This document shows, piece by piece, positions 23,859 through 34,282 of a DNA stretch of 64,000 nucleotides. The DNA comes from Eurosta solidaginis (Eukaryota; Arthropoda; Insecta; Diptera; Tephritidae), in the NCBI RefSeq assembly GCF_040869045.1, contig NC_090319.1, positions 67,056,779 to 67,120,778 of the forward strand, read 5' to 3'. Position numbers and translations under genes: made by a program. The first letter of the stretch is position 1. Each line of letters starts with the position of its first letter. The notes beneath the pieces were generated by a model. That model had not been told where the DNA came from. It saw only the letters and a list, made by a program, of their open reading frames with translations, and did not search any database.

Positions 23859-24549
23859 TGTAACGAATTTTCTGCAAATCCTCTTATTTGCCCTTTTGCT
23901 AGTTTCGTATCGCTAAACTGTTGAATAAATAACTCCAATATTGAATAATGGAAAAATGGCCTTTATTAAAATACTTCACACTAACACTCAAACTGTGCAA
24001 CGAATAGCTTAATAACCAAACTGATAGCTTAAATGAAACTGACTTTCAAAATAATACTGCTATTGCTCGCTAGATATCGTCTTAGTCGTAATTGCTTGAC
24101 AACTCAAATCAAACTATTCCAGCGCCTCTACAATTGTCGCCTTTTATACTCTTTGATTTCAACCTTCGCATCTTCTAGGCGCTTCCAGAATCTACTAGCC
24201 TAGCTCTCAAACTTCTCAGCTGTAACTACAATTGCACAATTTTATACATCTTCTAGGCGCTTCCAGAATCTACTAGTCCAGTAGCTCTCAAACTTCTCAG
24301 CTGTAACTATAATTGCACAATTTTATAGTTTTTCTCATTGCATACTTATAGGAGTATCTCAGATATATGCATGTGTTAGTGCATTGACTCTCCGCTGCTC
24401 GTATACGTACATGGTACATGTATGTAGACGCAGTTATTGTTTCGTTTATGTAGATACATAATGATTGAATTATTGATGTGTATTCACGTCACTGCTTAGC
24501 ATCGGCTTAGAGACGGTAGCACTCCTTAGTTTTGCTAATATTCGTAACA
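23859..24549 (-). mobile_element. Solo LTR of a Gypsy-type retrotransposon, 691 bp, GTAT target duplication
   Basis: On the minus strand it runs TGTTACGAATATTAGC... to ...GAAAATTCGTTACA. GTAT is duplicated exactly outside both ends (23855-23858 and 24550-24553), the 4-bp size of Gypsy/mdg1-type integration. It contains a TATA-like GTATAAAAGGCGAC (minus, ~24139-24152) and a polyadenylation signal TTTAATAAAGGCC (minus, ~23959-23971), in the right order. A 78-bp segment (GCATCTTCTAGGCGCTTCCAG...) is tandemly duplicated at about 24169 and 24247. With no internal coding region, it presumably arose by LTR-LTR recombination. Confidence 0.9.
24139..24152 (-). promoter_or_regulatory. Predicted LTR core promoter (TATA box)
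   Basis: GTATAAAAGGCGAC on the minus strand, about 400 bp inside the LTR and ~180 bp upstream of its AATAAA signal. If active it would fire antisense to pumilio. Confidence 0.5.
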
Positions 24550-24554
24550 GTATA

Positions 24555-25098
24555 TATGAACATTTCATCGAAATAGGGCTGACGTTTTCAAGATAGTAAC
24601 ACATATACAAAGCAATAAATATTGTAAGATTAGGTGGCAACTATAGGTTCTAACCCTACTAAGAAATATCTCTATTGTAATATGACGTAGAATACCTTTT
24701 GTTTGATATCAATTTTGGCATATCAAATTTTAAAAAATTTTGAAAAAGGTGGCAACCATGTAAAAACATTCTAACTATCAACGTCTAAATAAGAGAGAGT
24801 AGAATGTAGACTGCTGCCTATATACGAAAAAAAAAACATTGAAATATTGTAGAACCATTCTAAATAGTATCATCTCAATACGGGAGCTCAGTATGTAGCT
24901 TGTTGCCTGTAAACAAAATTTCAATAAAATGGGTAAGCATTTCTTTTGAAAGACACTAAATGTTTTTTGTTTGATTTCTATGTATATTGTCGTCTCAGAT
25001 TTAATTAAAAAAAAATAAAATTTAAAAAAACGTGGAATCCTTGCATAAACGCTTCATGTAAGCATATCTAAATTTCATCGTAATGAGTCAAGTGGCTA
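24555..25098 (+). repeat. Degenerate repeat with GGTGGCAACYAT words
   Basis: Words such as AGGTGGCAACTATAGG, AAGGTGGCAACCATG, TGACGTAGAATACCTTTTGTTTGATATC and AAACATTCTAACTATCAACGTC recur loosely every ~130-170 bp. Related sequence resumes at 25872-25990 (GGTGGCAACTCC, CGACGTAAAATACCTTTCGTTTAATAC), as if the MITE at 25099 had inserted into it. Confidence 0.45.
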
Positions 25099-25871
25099 CA
25101 CTGAAAGAAATGGTGCTAGTAAAATCAAAAAATCGGTTCTTTTGTTCTTGACTTAACGGAGACTCGGTGAAATTGATCGAATTATGGCTAATTCGACCGA
25201 GTTCTTTGTCAAGCGAACAAATTAGTTTAGTCATTTCAACAGAAGAGAAATTGTCGCTCTTAAGTAAACAAAATTCTGTAAAATTGACAGATTCCTAATC
25301 AATCCAACTGATCTCAGTGGTCATTTCGCAACAGCGATCAACAGTCAATACATGAGCAAATTTCAAAGAGAATTTTACGCTCACTGCGCTCTCTACTTTG
25401 TACTTATGTATGCTGTGTACTATATGTATGCACATATTTACGTAGGTATATGGAGGCCGCCGTGGTGTGATGGTAGCGTGCTCCCCCTACCACACCGAAG
25501 ACCCTGGGTTCACACCCCAGGCAAAGCAACATACAAATTTTAGAAATAAGGTTTTTCAATTAGAAGAAAATTTTCCTAAGCAAGGTCGCACCTCGGCACT
25601 GTTCGGCAAGCACTCCGAGTATATTTCTGCCATGAAAAGATCTCAGTGAAAACTCATCTACCTTGCAAATGCCGCAACATAGGTACTTTTTCGTACAAAG
25701 CTGTCGCAACAACTTTTTTTTTGTTCATTTGACTACTGAAAAAGTCAAGTACGAATCAACGATTTGTGCGTAGTGGATTCAACATCTTGATGCGGTGGAT
25801 AAAAATTGACAGAAATTTCGGCTGAATTGACCCGTATTTCGGTTGATTTTACCAGTCTTTTTCTTTCAGTG
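25099..25871. mobile_element. TA-flanked MITE with CACTGAAAGAAA ends, interrupted by a SINE
   Basis: Left end CACTGAAAGAAATGG...AGTAAAATCAA and right end TTGATTTTACCAGTC...TTTCTTTCAGTG are inverted repeats. TA lies outside both ends (25097-25098, 25872-25873), consistent with a Tc1/mariner-type integration. The interior has repeated AATTGA/TTGACC words. A SINE occupies 25454-25686. Confidence 0.75.
25454..25686 (+). mobile_element. SINE copy, 3'-shortened, nested in the CACTGAAAG MITE
   Basis: GGCCGCCGTGGTGTGATGGTAGCG, the B-box-like GGTTCACACCCC and CTAAGCAAGGTCGCACCTCGG match the 3443 copy. After AAACTCATCTACC..GCAAATGCCG the homology jumps or ends, so about 100 bp of the SINE 3' half is missing. 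Confidence 0.8.
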
Positions 25872-25990
25872 TATTGAGTAAGAAGTGGGTATACAAAGAA
25901 ATAATTATAGATAGGTGGCAACTCCACTTATAAAAAATTTAAATGCGACGTAAAATACCTTTCGTTTAATACATATTGGTTGATGACAAC

Positions 25991-26290
25991 CTTGCAATTA
26001 AAGAATAAAGGAAATATGAAAAAAAAAATATAAAAACGGTAAATTTTTCTTAAAAAGGGAAAACGAAATGAAACTGAAAAAATAATATGCAATAAATAGT
26101 TTTAAAATAAACATAATACAAAATTAACTAAAAAGAAATAGAAACAAAAAGTTTATGAGCTATAAAAAAAACATAATGAAAAGTAAACCAACAAAGGAAC
26201 ACAAAAAACAAAGAAAGTAACTAAAAACTAAAAAGAAATTAAATATAATTTTTTTTTTCAAATTGTTTTTAAGTTAGAAATTTTAAAGAA
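25991..26290. repeat. A-rich low-complexity tract
   Basis: AAAATATAAAAACG and AAAAAACATAATGAAAAG type sequence; no gene. Confidence 0.5.
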
Positions 26291-26306
26291 ATTTTGAACG
26301 AAAATC

Positions 26307-26343
26307 GACACTGATGATGGCACAACGCCGAAACCGGTTTGTC
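26307..26343 (+). ncRNA. Hammerhead-ribozyme-like motif
   Basis: All parts of a hammerhead core appear in order: GACA (26307-26310), CTGATGA (26311-26317), a short GGC/GCC stem II with loop ACAAC (26319-26329), GAAA (26330-26333), a palindromic ACCGGT stem III (26333-26338), cleavage-site-like GTT ending at 26339, and TGTC (26340-26343), which pairs perfectly with GACA as stem I. Stem II has an unpaired U at position 10.1, and stem III is too short to fold alone; it could pair in a dimer. Minimal hammerheads are known in Penelope-like retroelements, so this may be such an element's remnant. The flanking sequence AAGGGATGACGGAA...CCAATATACAT recurs at 845-880. Confidence 0.5.
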
Positions 26344-26410
26344 TCAAAACCAAATTTGAGAAGGGATGACGGAAAATCGTTCCAATATACATCATTTATC
26401 CACCCTGTCG

Positions 26411-28530
26411 GAAAATCAACAAAATAAGATAAGTCGAATATTAAAACATTTCTAAAAAATTTAAAAATACAAATTTATAAAAAAATGTACGAAATAAAAA
26501 TAACTTAAAATTTAGTTAAAATATTTCTTGGAAATAAAAATAAAAAATTGAGAAATTATTGATACATTTTATATTAATATTTTAAATAAATATAATAAAT
26601 AAGGCAGTTGTTGCAAAAGCTCTAGTTGCTTTTTGCAAAGCAAAACAATTTGTCAATACTTCAACTAACCTTTCAGAAAAAAAGCTTTTATCTGTTTTGT
26701 CGTATTTAATTTTAGAATGGCAACTCTACGAACTCTGTACCCATTTTGTATTATTTTATTTTCTTATCCTAAGAAGTTCATTTCAATTTCAAAACGCAAC
26801 GCTAACTTAAAAGTAACCTCCATTTCTAAATAGATGGCCGCTCTACTCAAAAATGTGTCTAACGGCCCGATTCTGAGCGTTACCGGTAAAATAGTACCCA
26901 GAACATTATGTAACCGAAAATCGTTACCAGTTCTTTTATTCGCGATTCTGGCCAAAGTGGGGTAAAGCTGTTATCACCGAAAAACTCACCAGTGTCTGTG
27001 TTGAGATTTAAAAGTTCGTTTTCTTCGCTTTACCCATGGCGGAACGATACAAGCTGGCAGCATGGGACAGTTGAATATAAACTTTTTTTATTTTAATTGA
27101 TACATCAACTTCCGGCGCATTACGATTTTGACATTTGTCCATCGAATTTACAAAAACAAAGTACATGGAATTTTTATTATTTATGTTTGTAGGTATGTCA
27201 CCATGCTGCCACCATATATGGTTGCGCCATGGCTTTACCGAAAATGTGTCACTCGTAGATACGAGGTTAACGAATAAACGGGACGATGTGTATATGCATA
27301 TTATGCATGATAAGTTTTTACATAGCTATATTGTAATATATACTGTGAAAGTACATATGTAAACAAATATGTATAGCAAGAGGCAACACTTTTACTATTA
27401 TGTTTACTTATTTGCGCTTACAATTCTTTATTTTTCAGTATTGTCTTTTTCTAAACAGCAGCTTTTGTGTGGTTACATCGATGTTACCACCTATTTTAGT
27501 GGGTAAACAATTATCCGGCTACTTTCGTGGGCAGAATACCAAAAGGGTGCAAAGGTTGCCACATGAAGAAAGTTGCCGTGGTGAAGAAAGTTGTTACCAC
27601 ATTAGAATCAGGCTATAAGTTTAAGTTTGCATGGAAACTGTTTTTTGACGCCCATATAGTAATATGTAAACTAAAATTTATATACATTTGTTCTTAACTA
27701 AGTGGCAACCATATTCACAAACATGTCCTAGTTTCATGTATATAAATTTTCTCAACAGTGGCAACCCTGTTGAAATAAAGGATCTTAACATCTATTTGAA
27801 GTAAGATGAAAATTTTAGTCCTTCTCTGATACAATTTTTTGTACCTATACTCTGGTTGGGCCGAACCCATTCCCTTAAATCCACCAGAATTAAGGTAGCC
27901 ATGCATGATTTAGAAACCCGCGAAACGCTCATGGAAGTCAACTTTTTTCCCACAACGCCACTTTGTTAGTTATTTGTAATTGACTTGAAAATGTGTATAG
28001 GTAATAAAATTTGCACAATGCCATTCGTCTTTTTTGTTTTTCTTTTGCATAATATGATAACTGATATCTACATATGTTCGTCGATAGCTGTCTCTACTGA
28101 AAACAGCATGTCTGTTTTATATATAAACGCATCAAGATTTATTTTTCTTATTTACATAAGTGCATATATGTATGCATATGCTCATATTATTTTGCTGAGC
28201 ATGGTTCTGTACATTTTTGCATATATTTTATACAGAGCCATTTGCTCTACTGAATTTACAAATTTTGCTCCTTCTCCATCCATTCGCCAGACATTTATAT
28301 TCTTCTAAGAAAGTTGCTTTTTTTTTTTTCATAGACCGACTCCCCCTGTAATAGCATATTTGTATGTATTGGTCTCTCATGCCATGAACACATATTGCTG
28401 ATTGCACATGTTTTGTGCGCATGGTGAGATTGTTGACCGACAAGCAGCTGTTTAAAAGAGCGTTAGACCAGATCAGATCACATACCGGCCGGCTTTTATG
28501 TATACAATGCAACAAAATAATTCATCGTTT
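26411..28530. other. Unassigned intronic sequence
   Basis: AT-rich at 26411-26700. Around 27020-27180 the words GGCGGAACGATACAAGCTGG and ACATCAACTTCCGGCGCATTACG look like a dispersed fly repeat, but I cannot place it. Words GTGGCAACC recur at 27705 and 27762. No gene is recognised. Confidence 0.35.
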
Positions 28531-29950
28531 GTATATGGGGTATTCCATCCCATTTCGACCAATTTTGAACTCGACCTCTTTAGAATTGGCTGAAACTTTT
28601 TCTTCTTTTTCTAGCTTACGAAAGACGTTTTTCAGAATTTTTTCAAATTTTTTCATCCAACTTAAAAAAAGTTATGAATTTAAAAAAAACACCGTTTTTG
28701 TTTTCAAAATGCTGTAACTTTTTCAAAAATTGACCGTTTGGGATCTTTTTTTTTAGCTTACGAAATACGTTTTTCAGAATTTTTTCAAATTTTTTCATCC
28801 AACTCAAAAAAAGTTATGAATTTTTAAAAAAACACCGTTTTTGTTTTCAAAATGCTATAACTTTTTCAAAAATTGACCGTTTGGGATCTTTTTTTTTAGC
28901 TTACGAAAGAAGTTTTTCAGAATTTTTTCAAATTTTTTCCTCCAACTCAAAAAAAGTTATGAATTTAAAAAAAAAAACACCGTTTTTGTTTTCAAAATGC
29001 TATAACTTTTTCAAAAATTGACCGTTTGGGATCTTTTTTTTTTTTAAGATTTGTTTTTAAATGGACTTTTCGAAAAAAATACAAAAAAATTTTTAAAGTT
29101 TTTTTTTTTAATTTTTCAGTTTTTCGAGATTTTTCGAATTTCGCCATTTTTTTTTCTCATAAAAAACTTCAATCAATTCTGCAATCATCCCCACTAATCC
29201 CGAAGTGGGCCGATTTTTTTTATATTTTTTTTTATTTAATTCAAAAAAATTTTCAAAAATAAAAATTTTTTTTTATCAATTTTATTTATATAACAAAAAA
29301 ATGTAAGAAAATGATTTTTAAGTATTCTTTTCTTTATATATTATGGTAATCTACGATTAAAATAACCAGGATTAATGACCGACACAGTAAACATGTAATT
29401 TTTTTAAAAATTAAGTAACAAATAACCATAATATATACTTAAAAATCATTTTCTTACATTTTTTTGTTATATAAATAAAATTGATAAAAAAAATTTTTTT
29501 TGAAATTTTTTTTTTTTCAATTAAATAAAAAAAACAAAAAAAAATCGGCCCACTCCGGGATTAGTGGGGATGATTGCCGAATTGATTGAAGTAGTTTTTT
29601 ATGAGAAAAAAAAAAAAAAAAAAAATGGCGAAATTCGAAAAATCTCGAAAAACTGAAAAATTAAAAAAAAAACAAACTAAAAATTTTTTTGTATTTTTTC
29701 CGAAAAGTCCATTTAAAAACAAATTAAAAAAAAAAAGATCCCAAACGGTCAATTTTTGATAAGTTATAGCATTTTGAAAACAAAAACGGTGTTTTTTAAA
29801 AATTCATAACTTTTTTTGAGTTGGATGAAAAAATTTGAAAAAATTCTGAAAAACGTCTTTCGTAAGCTAGAAAAAGAAGAAAAACTTTCAGACAATTCTA
29901 AAGGGGTCGCGTTCAAAATTGGTCGAAATGGGATGGAATACCCCATATAC
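28531..29950. mobile_element. 1.4-kb foldback element, near-complete imperfect palindrome
   Basis: GTATATGGGGTATTCCATCC at the left is mirrored by GGATGGAATACCCCATATAC at the right, and complementarity continues almost to the centre (TTGTTATATAAATAAAATTG mirrored at ~29275-29300 and ~29466-29485). The centre is ~29355-29425. The left arm holds three tandem ~142-bp units beginning AGCTTACGAAA (28613, 28755, 28898), each with CACCGTTTTTGTTTTCAAAATGC and TTGACCGTTTGGGATC. The right arm holds one such unit (about 29730-29871). No coding capacity is seen. TA dinucleotides at both ends leave the target duplication ambiguous. Confidence 0.85.
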
Positions 29951-31008
29951 ATATGGGTATTTATTATTTTTCTTTTCGTGTGCGAGCTCAAGGCCTATAA
30001 CAACAATTTGTATGTTTTTTAGAAAATTCTATTTATTATTTAATGTAATTAAATACTTCCTTAAAAATTTGTATAGTGACATTTTTTCTCTTATTTTTTA
30101 TGTTTTCCTATATACAAATGTCTATTTTTTTTAGAATTCTTTTAATAATTATTGTGTTTATTGTAGTATATGAAAGTTTCTTATTAAATATAAGAAAATA
30201 TTTGTTTAACAATATTATTTAGAAAATTATCTCAAAAAGTATTTATTGAAAAATTTCGCATTCAATACTTTTTCCACAATGTCTTATACAAAGTTTTATT
30301 CATAATATTTATTTTCTCAAAACCTAAATCTTCAAAATTCTTATAAGATTAAAAAAAATTAAATGTTCAAAAAAATTTATAAAAATGCAGTGATATCTGT
30401 TGACTCTTGAAAAATCTTTGTTTACAAATTTATAGATGTTGAAATTTTGGAAATGAAAAAAAAAAAAAAAATTGTAAAATTATTGTTAAATACTTTCTTA
30501 AGTTTTTATAGTGAGATTTTTTTTTGTGCTATACCTATCTTTATTTATTGTTTAGAATTTTTGAAAAATCTTGTTTTTGTTTATGAAAGTTTAATATTAA
30601 ATATCAACATTTTTTTCTAAAAATATTTGCTAGCAATAATTCTCAAACACTTTTGTGAAAGTTTTTTAAAATACATTTTTTCAAAATATTTTTTTTTAAT
30701 TTTAATTTTTTTTTTAATTTCCACACACTTGCTGAGGCCTAACTTATAAAAATTTTTGTTTAAAAATTTGTAGATATAAAATTTTTAGAAAATTAAAAAA
30801 AATTCAAATACTTTCTTAAAAGTTTTTATAGTGAAAATTTTTTTTTTCAATTAATTTTATTTTATATTTGTTTTTTTTTTTAGAATTTTTGGAAACTCTT
30901 GTTTTGGTTTTTGAAAGTTTCGACAGTTTTATTTATTTTTTCTTTAAATAAATATTTTACTAATTTAAAATTTTTATGTATGTTTGTTTAATGGTGTGTT
31001 CAGTTTAT
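29951..31008. repeat. T-rich low-complexity tract with loose internal repetition
   Basis: Words TTTTTATAGTGA(A/G)ATTTTTTT, AAAATTTGTAGAT, GAAAGTTTC.TATTAAATAT recur near 30060-30190, 30480-30600, 30740-30920 and 31440-31560, suggesting a decayed ~300-400-bp tandem repeat. No gene. Confidence 0.5.
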
Positions 31009-31365
31009 ACTTATATTTAAGAATTCATAAGCTTAACACCGGCTTATAATAATTGAATTTCAATTATTATGTTTTCTAAGAAAAACTGAAAAGAAAGAAA
31101 CATTTACTGGCATATTGCGATGGACCCATTTCGAAAACCGCCAACGTAATCATCATCAGGCAATTTTGCAATGTTATCAAAGGTTTCACCGGGATTCGAA
31201 CCGTGAATCACATGGTGAAACTGCAGTAGCCTTTAACCACTAGGCCATCCTGCTGGTATTTGTTTTCATGCTTAATTAGATTTTTCTCATTTCTACACTA
31301 GAAATAATAATTGAAATTCAATTATTATAAGCCGGTGTTAAGCTCATGAATTCTTAAATATAAGT
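31009..31365. mobile_element. 357-bp element with ~62-bp terminal inverted repeats around a tRNA-like sequence
   Basis: ACTTATATTTAAGAATTCAT..AGCTTAACACCGGCTTATAATAATTG at 31009-31070 is mirrored at 31303-31365. Between the arms, on the minus strand, sits a tRNA-like segment (31182-31256). No clear target duplication. Confidence 0.75.
31182..31256 (-). repeat. tRNA-like sequence inside the inverted-repeat element
   Basis: On the minus strand, A box TGGCCTAGTGG (31238-31248) and B box GGTTCGAATCC (31192-31202) match the eukaryotic tRNA consensus exactly. The T stem (CACGG with CCGGTG) and acceptor ends do not pair cleanly, so it is tRNA-derived rather than a confident tRNA gene. Confidence 0.65.
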
Positions 31366-32040
31366 TAAATTTTTTATTTTTTTTTTAAATTTCCACAAAG
31401 TAACTCGTAAAAAAAAAGTTATATAAAATAGGTACGAAATACTTCTTTAAAGTTTTTATTAAGTCATTATATATTTTATATTTTAGTTTATTTTATATGA
31501 AAAGTGTATACATTTTTTTAGGTTTCCTTGAAAATATTTTTTTTGAAAGTTTCTTATTAGTATAAAAATATTATTTTCTAATACGTTTAAAAAATTTTCT
31601 TATTTTTTTTCGCTGTTTATATAGTTATTTCGCATTTTTTAATCAAAACTTTTATATTTCCAAAATATTTAAAAAAAAATGTTCTTTATTTTTTTTAATT
31701 TCTTTGGCAGAAAACTTTTATTTTTAACTTTTTCCCCTTTTTTTACGAAAATAAATTTTTTTTTAATTTCTGTAAAACCTTACAATCTTTTACTAAAACA
31801 ATCTTAAGATTGAATGTGCAGTTTTGAAGACCAATTCAGTTAAATTTTGATTAGTTGTTTTTGCGCAGCGTTTTTTAGATTTTCTTCTACACAAAGTATG
31901 TATGATCTTCGGTTTTGACATTTTTTTTTTGAATTTTTTCTTTAAAATAATTTCTAACCCAATTTTTGTCTAAAATATTTTTTTTTTAACTTTCTTTTAA
32001 GATTCAGAAAACTCGAACATTTCAAAAATTAATAAATGAT
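31366..32040. repeat. T-rich low-complexity tract
   Basis: Continuation of the T-rich sequence left of 31009. No gene or RNA recognised. Confidence 0.45.
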
Positions 32041-32168
32041 AAATACACTCGGAGTGTTTGCCAAATCACTGCCGAGAAGCGGATCTGCTTAGAATAACTT
32101 TCCCGGTGCGTGAGCCCAGGATCTTCGGTCTAGTAAGCGGAGCACGCTACCACCACATCACGGCGGCC
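32041..32168 (-). mobile_element. 3'-truncated SINE copy, minus strand
   Basis: Minus strand GGCCGCCGTGATGTGGTGGTAGCG, then the segment with GGGCTCACGCACC and AAGCAGATCCGC, ending GCACTCCGAGTGTATTTATC. It has the tRNA-related head and only ~130 bp in all, lacking the 3' half of the family. Confidence 0.75.
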
Positions 32169-34133
32169 ACTGGTAATACTAAAATAAAATGGGCTGTAAA
32201 CTAAATACTTACAATTTTCTGAAATCTTATCTATATTTTCTAATACTTTTAAATGAAATTTACAAACGAATCTGCTTCTCCTCTCACAGGCATAGAATTC
32301 AAAACATTTGTCGCGCCTAGCAAAAAAAAAGTTCTAACATTTTCCAACCATTCGATTACTTAATATATGGATCTGTTCTGCGTTTCATGTTTTCTATTTT
32401 TCTTTTTATTTTAGTCTATACCTAAGATTTTCTGTACGGGTTTGATTTTAAGTACTCTTAAGTTTGATATTTACATACATATATGCGTTTATTTCAATTT
32501 GGATTTCCCTCAGTATTTTTTTTTACTTACAAATGGCTTTGTGTGTTACTTAGTCCGCTTGTTTTAATGTTTAAGAGTATACCTTTGTTGAAGCAGAAAA
32601 TCAAATAAAACAAAAAGATCCAAAGATTATAAAAAAATCCAAAGAAAAGAAAAAATTCAACGTAATCTTTGTTGTCTCTGATTTCATAATTAGTGCCCTA
32701 GGCCCACAGCAAGGCATCATCATATAACGTTGGCTGCACTCCAAATGTTGCTATTTTATATTTCTACTCATAATTACAACAATTTTTCATTCGTTTATTC
32801 TTTATGCCTCGATCGCAATGAGAGCGCCAGACCACGATCGCACTGTAGATCGTGCAGCTCTCTCAATCTTCTCAGTTGTTTTTTGCCTTTGTTTGCTTGT
32901 TCACAATTATTATTTTTTTTTTTAATGTGGGGTCTCTCTATTTCTCTTGATTTTTGCTCGTTGGTTTTGTCTACACAGTGCCGGCCTCTTTTTGTCTAAA
33001 TAAACTCGTTGTATTCGTTATTACTTCGTTGCTTGCTTATCTTTTGTTGTTATTTACATTTTTTTTTTTAATTTGTTGGTTTTTTGGCTTCTACTTTTCT
33101 TTGTTAACTCAGTTGCTCATCTAATATTTGCCGGTAATTAATTAAGTTAAATTGACAGTTAATTGCTATGTTAAGTCGTTTACAAATTAAATAATAGTTA
33201 ATTTTTAATGATTGTGCCATAGTTTGTTCAAGTGAAATTTTGATATTCATGTGATATATAAATGAGTTGATTTTGTTGTTTATTTACTAGTATATTATGA
33301 AATGTAAGTTCGTCTCTCCTAAGAACAACCTTTTTGGCTACGCCAACGGACTATGCTCCCAAAGTTTCAGAACTTCAATGAGGGGATACCAAGCGGATAT
33401 TTGGGGCTCCCATTTTCGTATCGTCTCAGAACAAGGACATATCCAGCCAAAAACAAACACTTCGGCGAAATTTCCCCCAAACTTCAGGTTATGTTTTCCA
33501 ATGACAATGGACAATCGTGCTGTTGAATTAGTACCATATGTGACTTGCGCATAATTGTTTATCGATTATGAAAGACTTTTCCAACAGCGAGACATGTTTA
33601 CCTCTGAAGATGGAAAATTTGAAGCAGGGCCAACCCCCTCCCATACACGTTTTATGCTTTTTTAATATTGGCATGTCAATGGAGATGGGGCCCTTCTAGA
33701 CGTAACAAAATAAATGCCTTGGAAAATATCACATTCTTGTCTTTACAACAAGATCATCCTACAACACACTGCAGACTTAAGGTTGAACTTTTTCTAAACA
33801 TACCCAACGTTGTAAACTAAATGCCCTGAGAAATATCAAGCAAAGAATCTTGGTAATGGGCATAGTAATAAGGCCATGAGAAAGTGTTGTCGAATTGAAT
33901 ATCTTGCTAATGCTAGAACAACACTTACTACGGGTATTGTTAAAGCCTATAATATTAAGAATGTGTCATATCACATTACTCGAAGGCGTCGCTCTTTCTT
34001 AGGGAGCTTGAGGTTTCATCCTACTTATTTTTTAACCTTTGATTTTTAAAACCCTCTTCATCCCACCCGGAAATCTTTCATAGTTCAACAAACATTTGAA
34101 AACTAATCCCAGATGTTGCATGCCCCCTCAATC
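32169..34133. other. Unassigned intronic sequence
   Basis: Several short frames (32730-32999, 33297-33554) carry no motif I recognise. No repeat partner in the window. Confidence 0.35.
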
Positions 34134-34282
34134 CAGGGCCCGTATTACGTGTTACGATCAGAGACTGAAAACCATTTTCACTCAAGCGATAACTATATAA
34201 CTGTCAAACTTTTTCTAAATATTATAATAAAATATGGATCTAACGAGTACTATTTGTAGCTAGTTCAAATATGCCATTAATC

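Noticed and set aside
33297..33554. Possible host exon (85 codons)
   Set aside because: Reading frame has no recognisable domain, no splice-site support and no Pumilio similarity; chance length is plausible.
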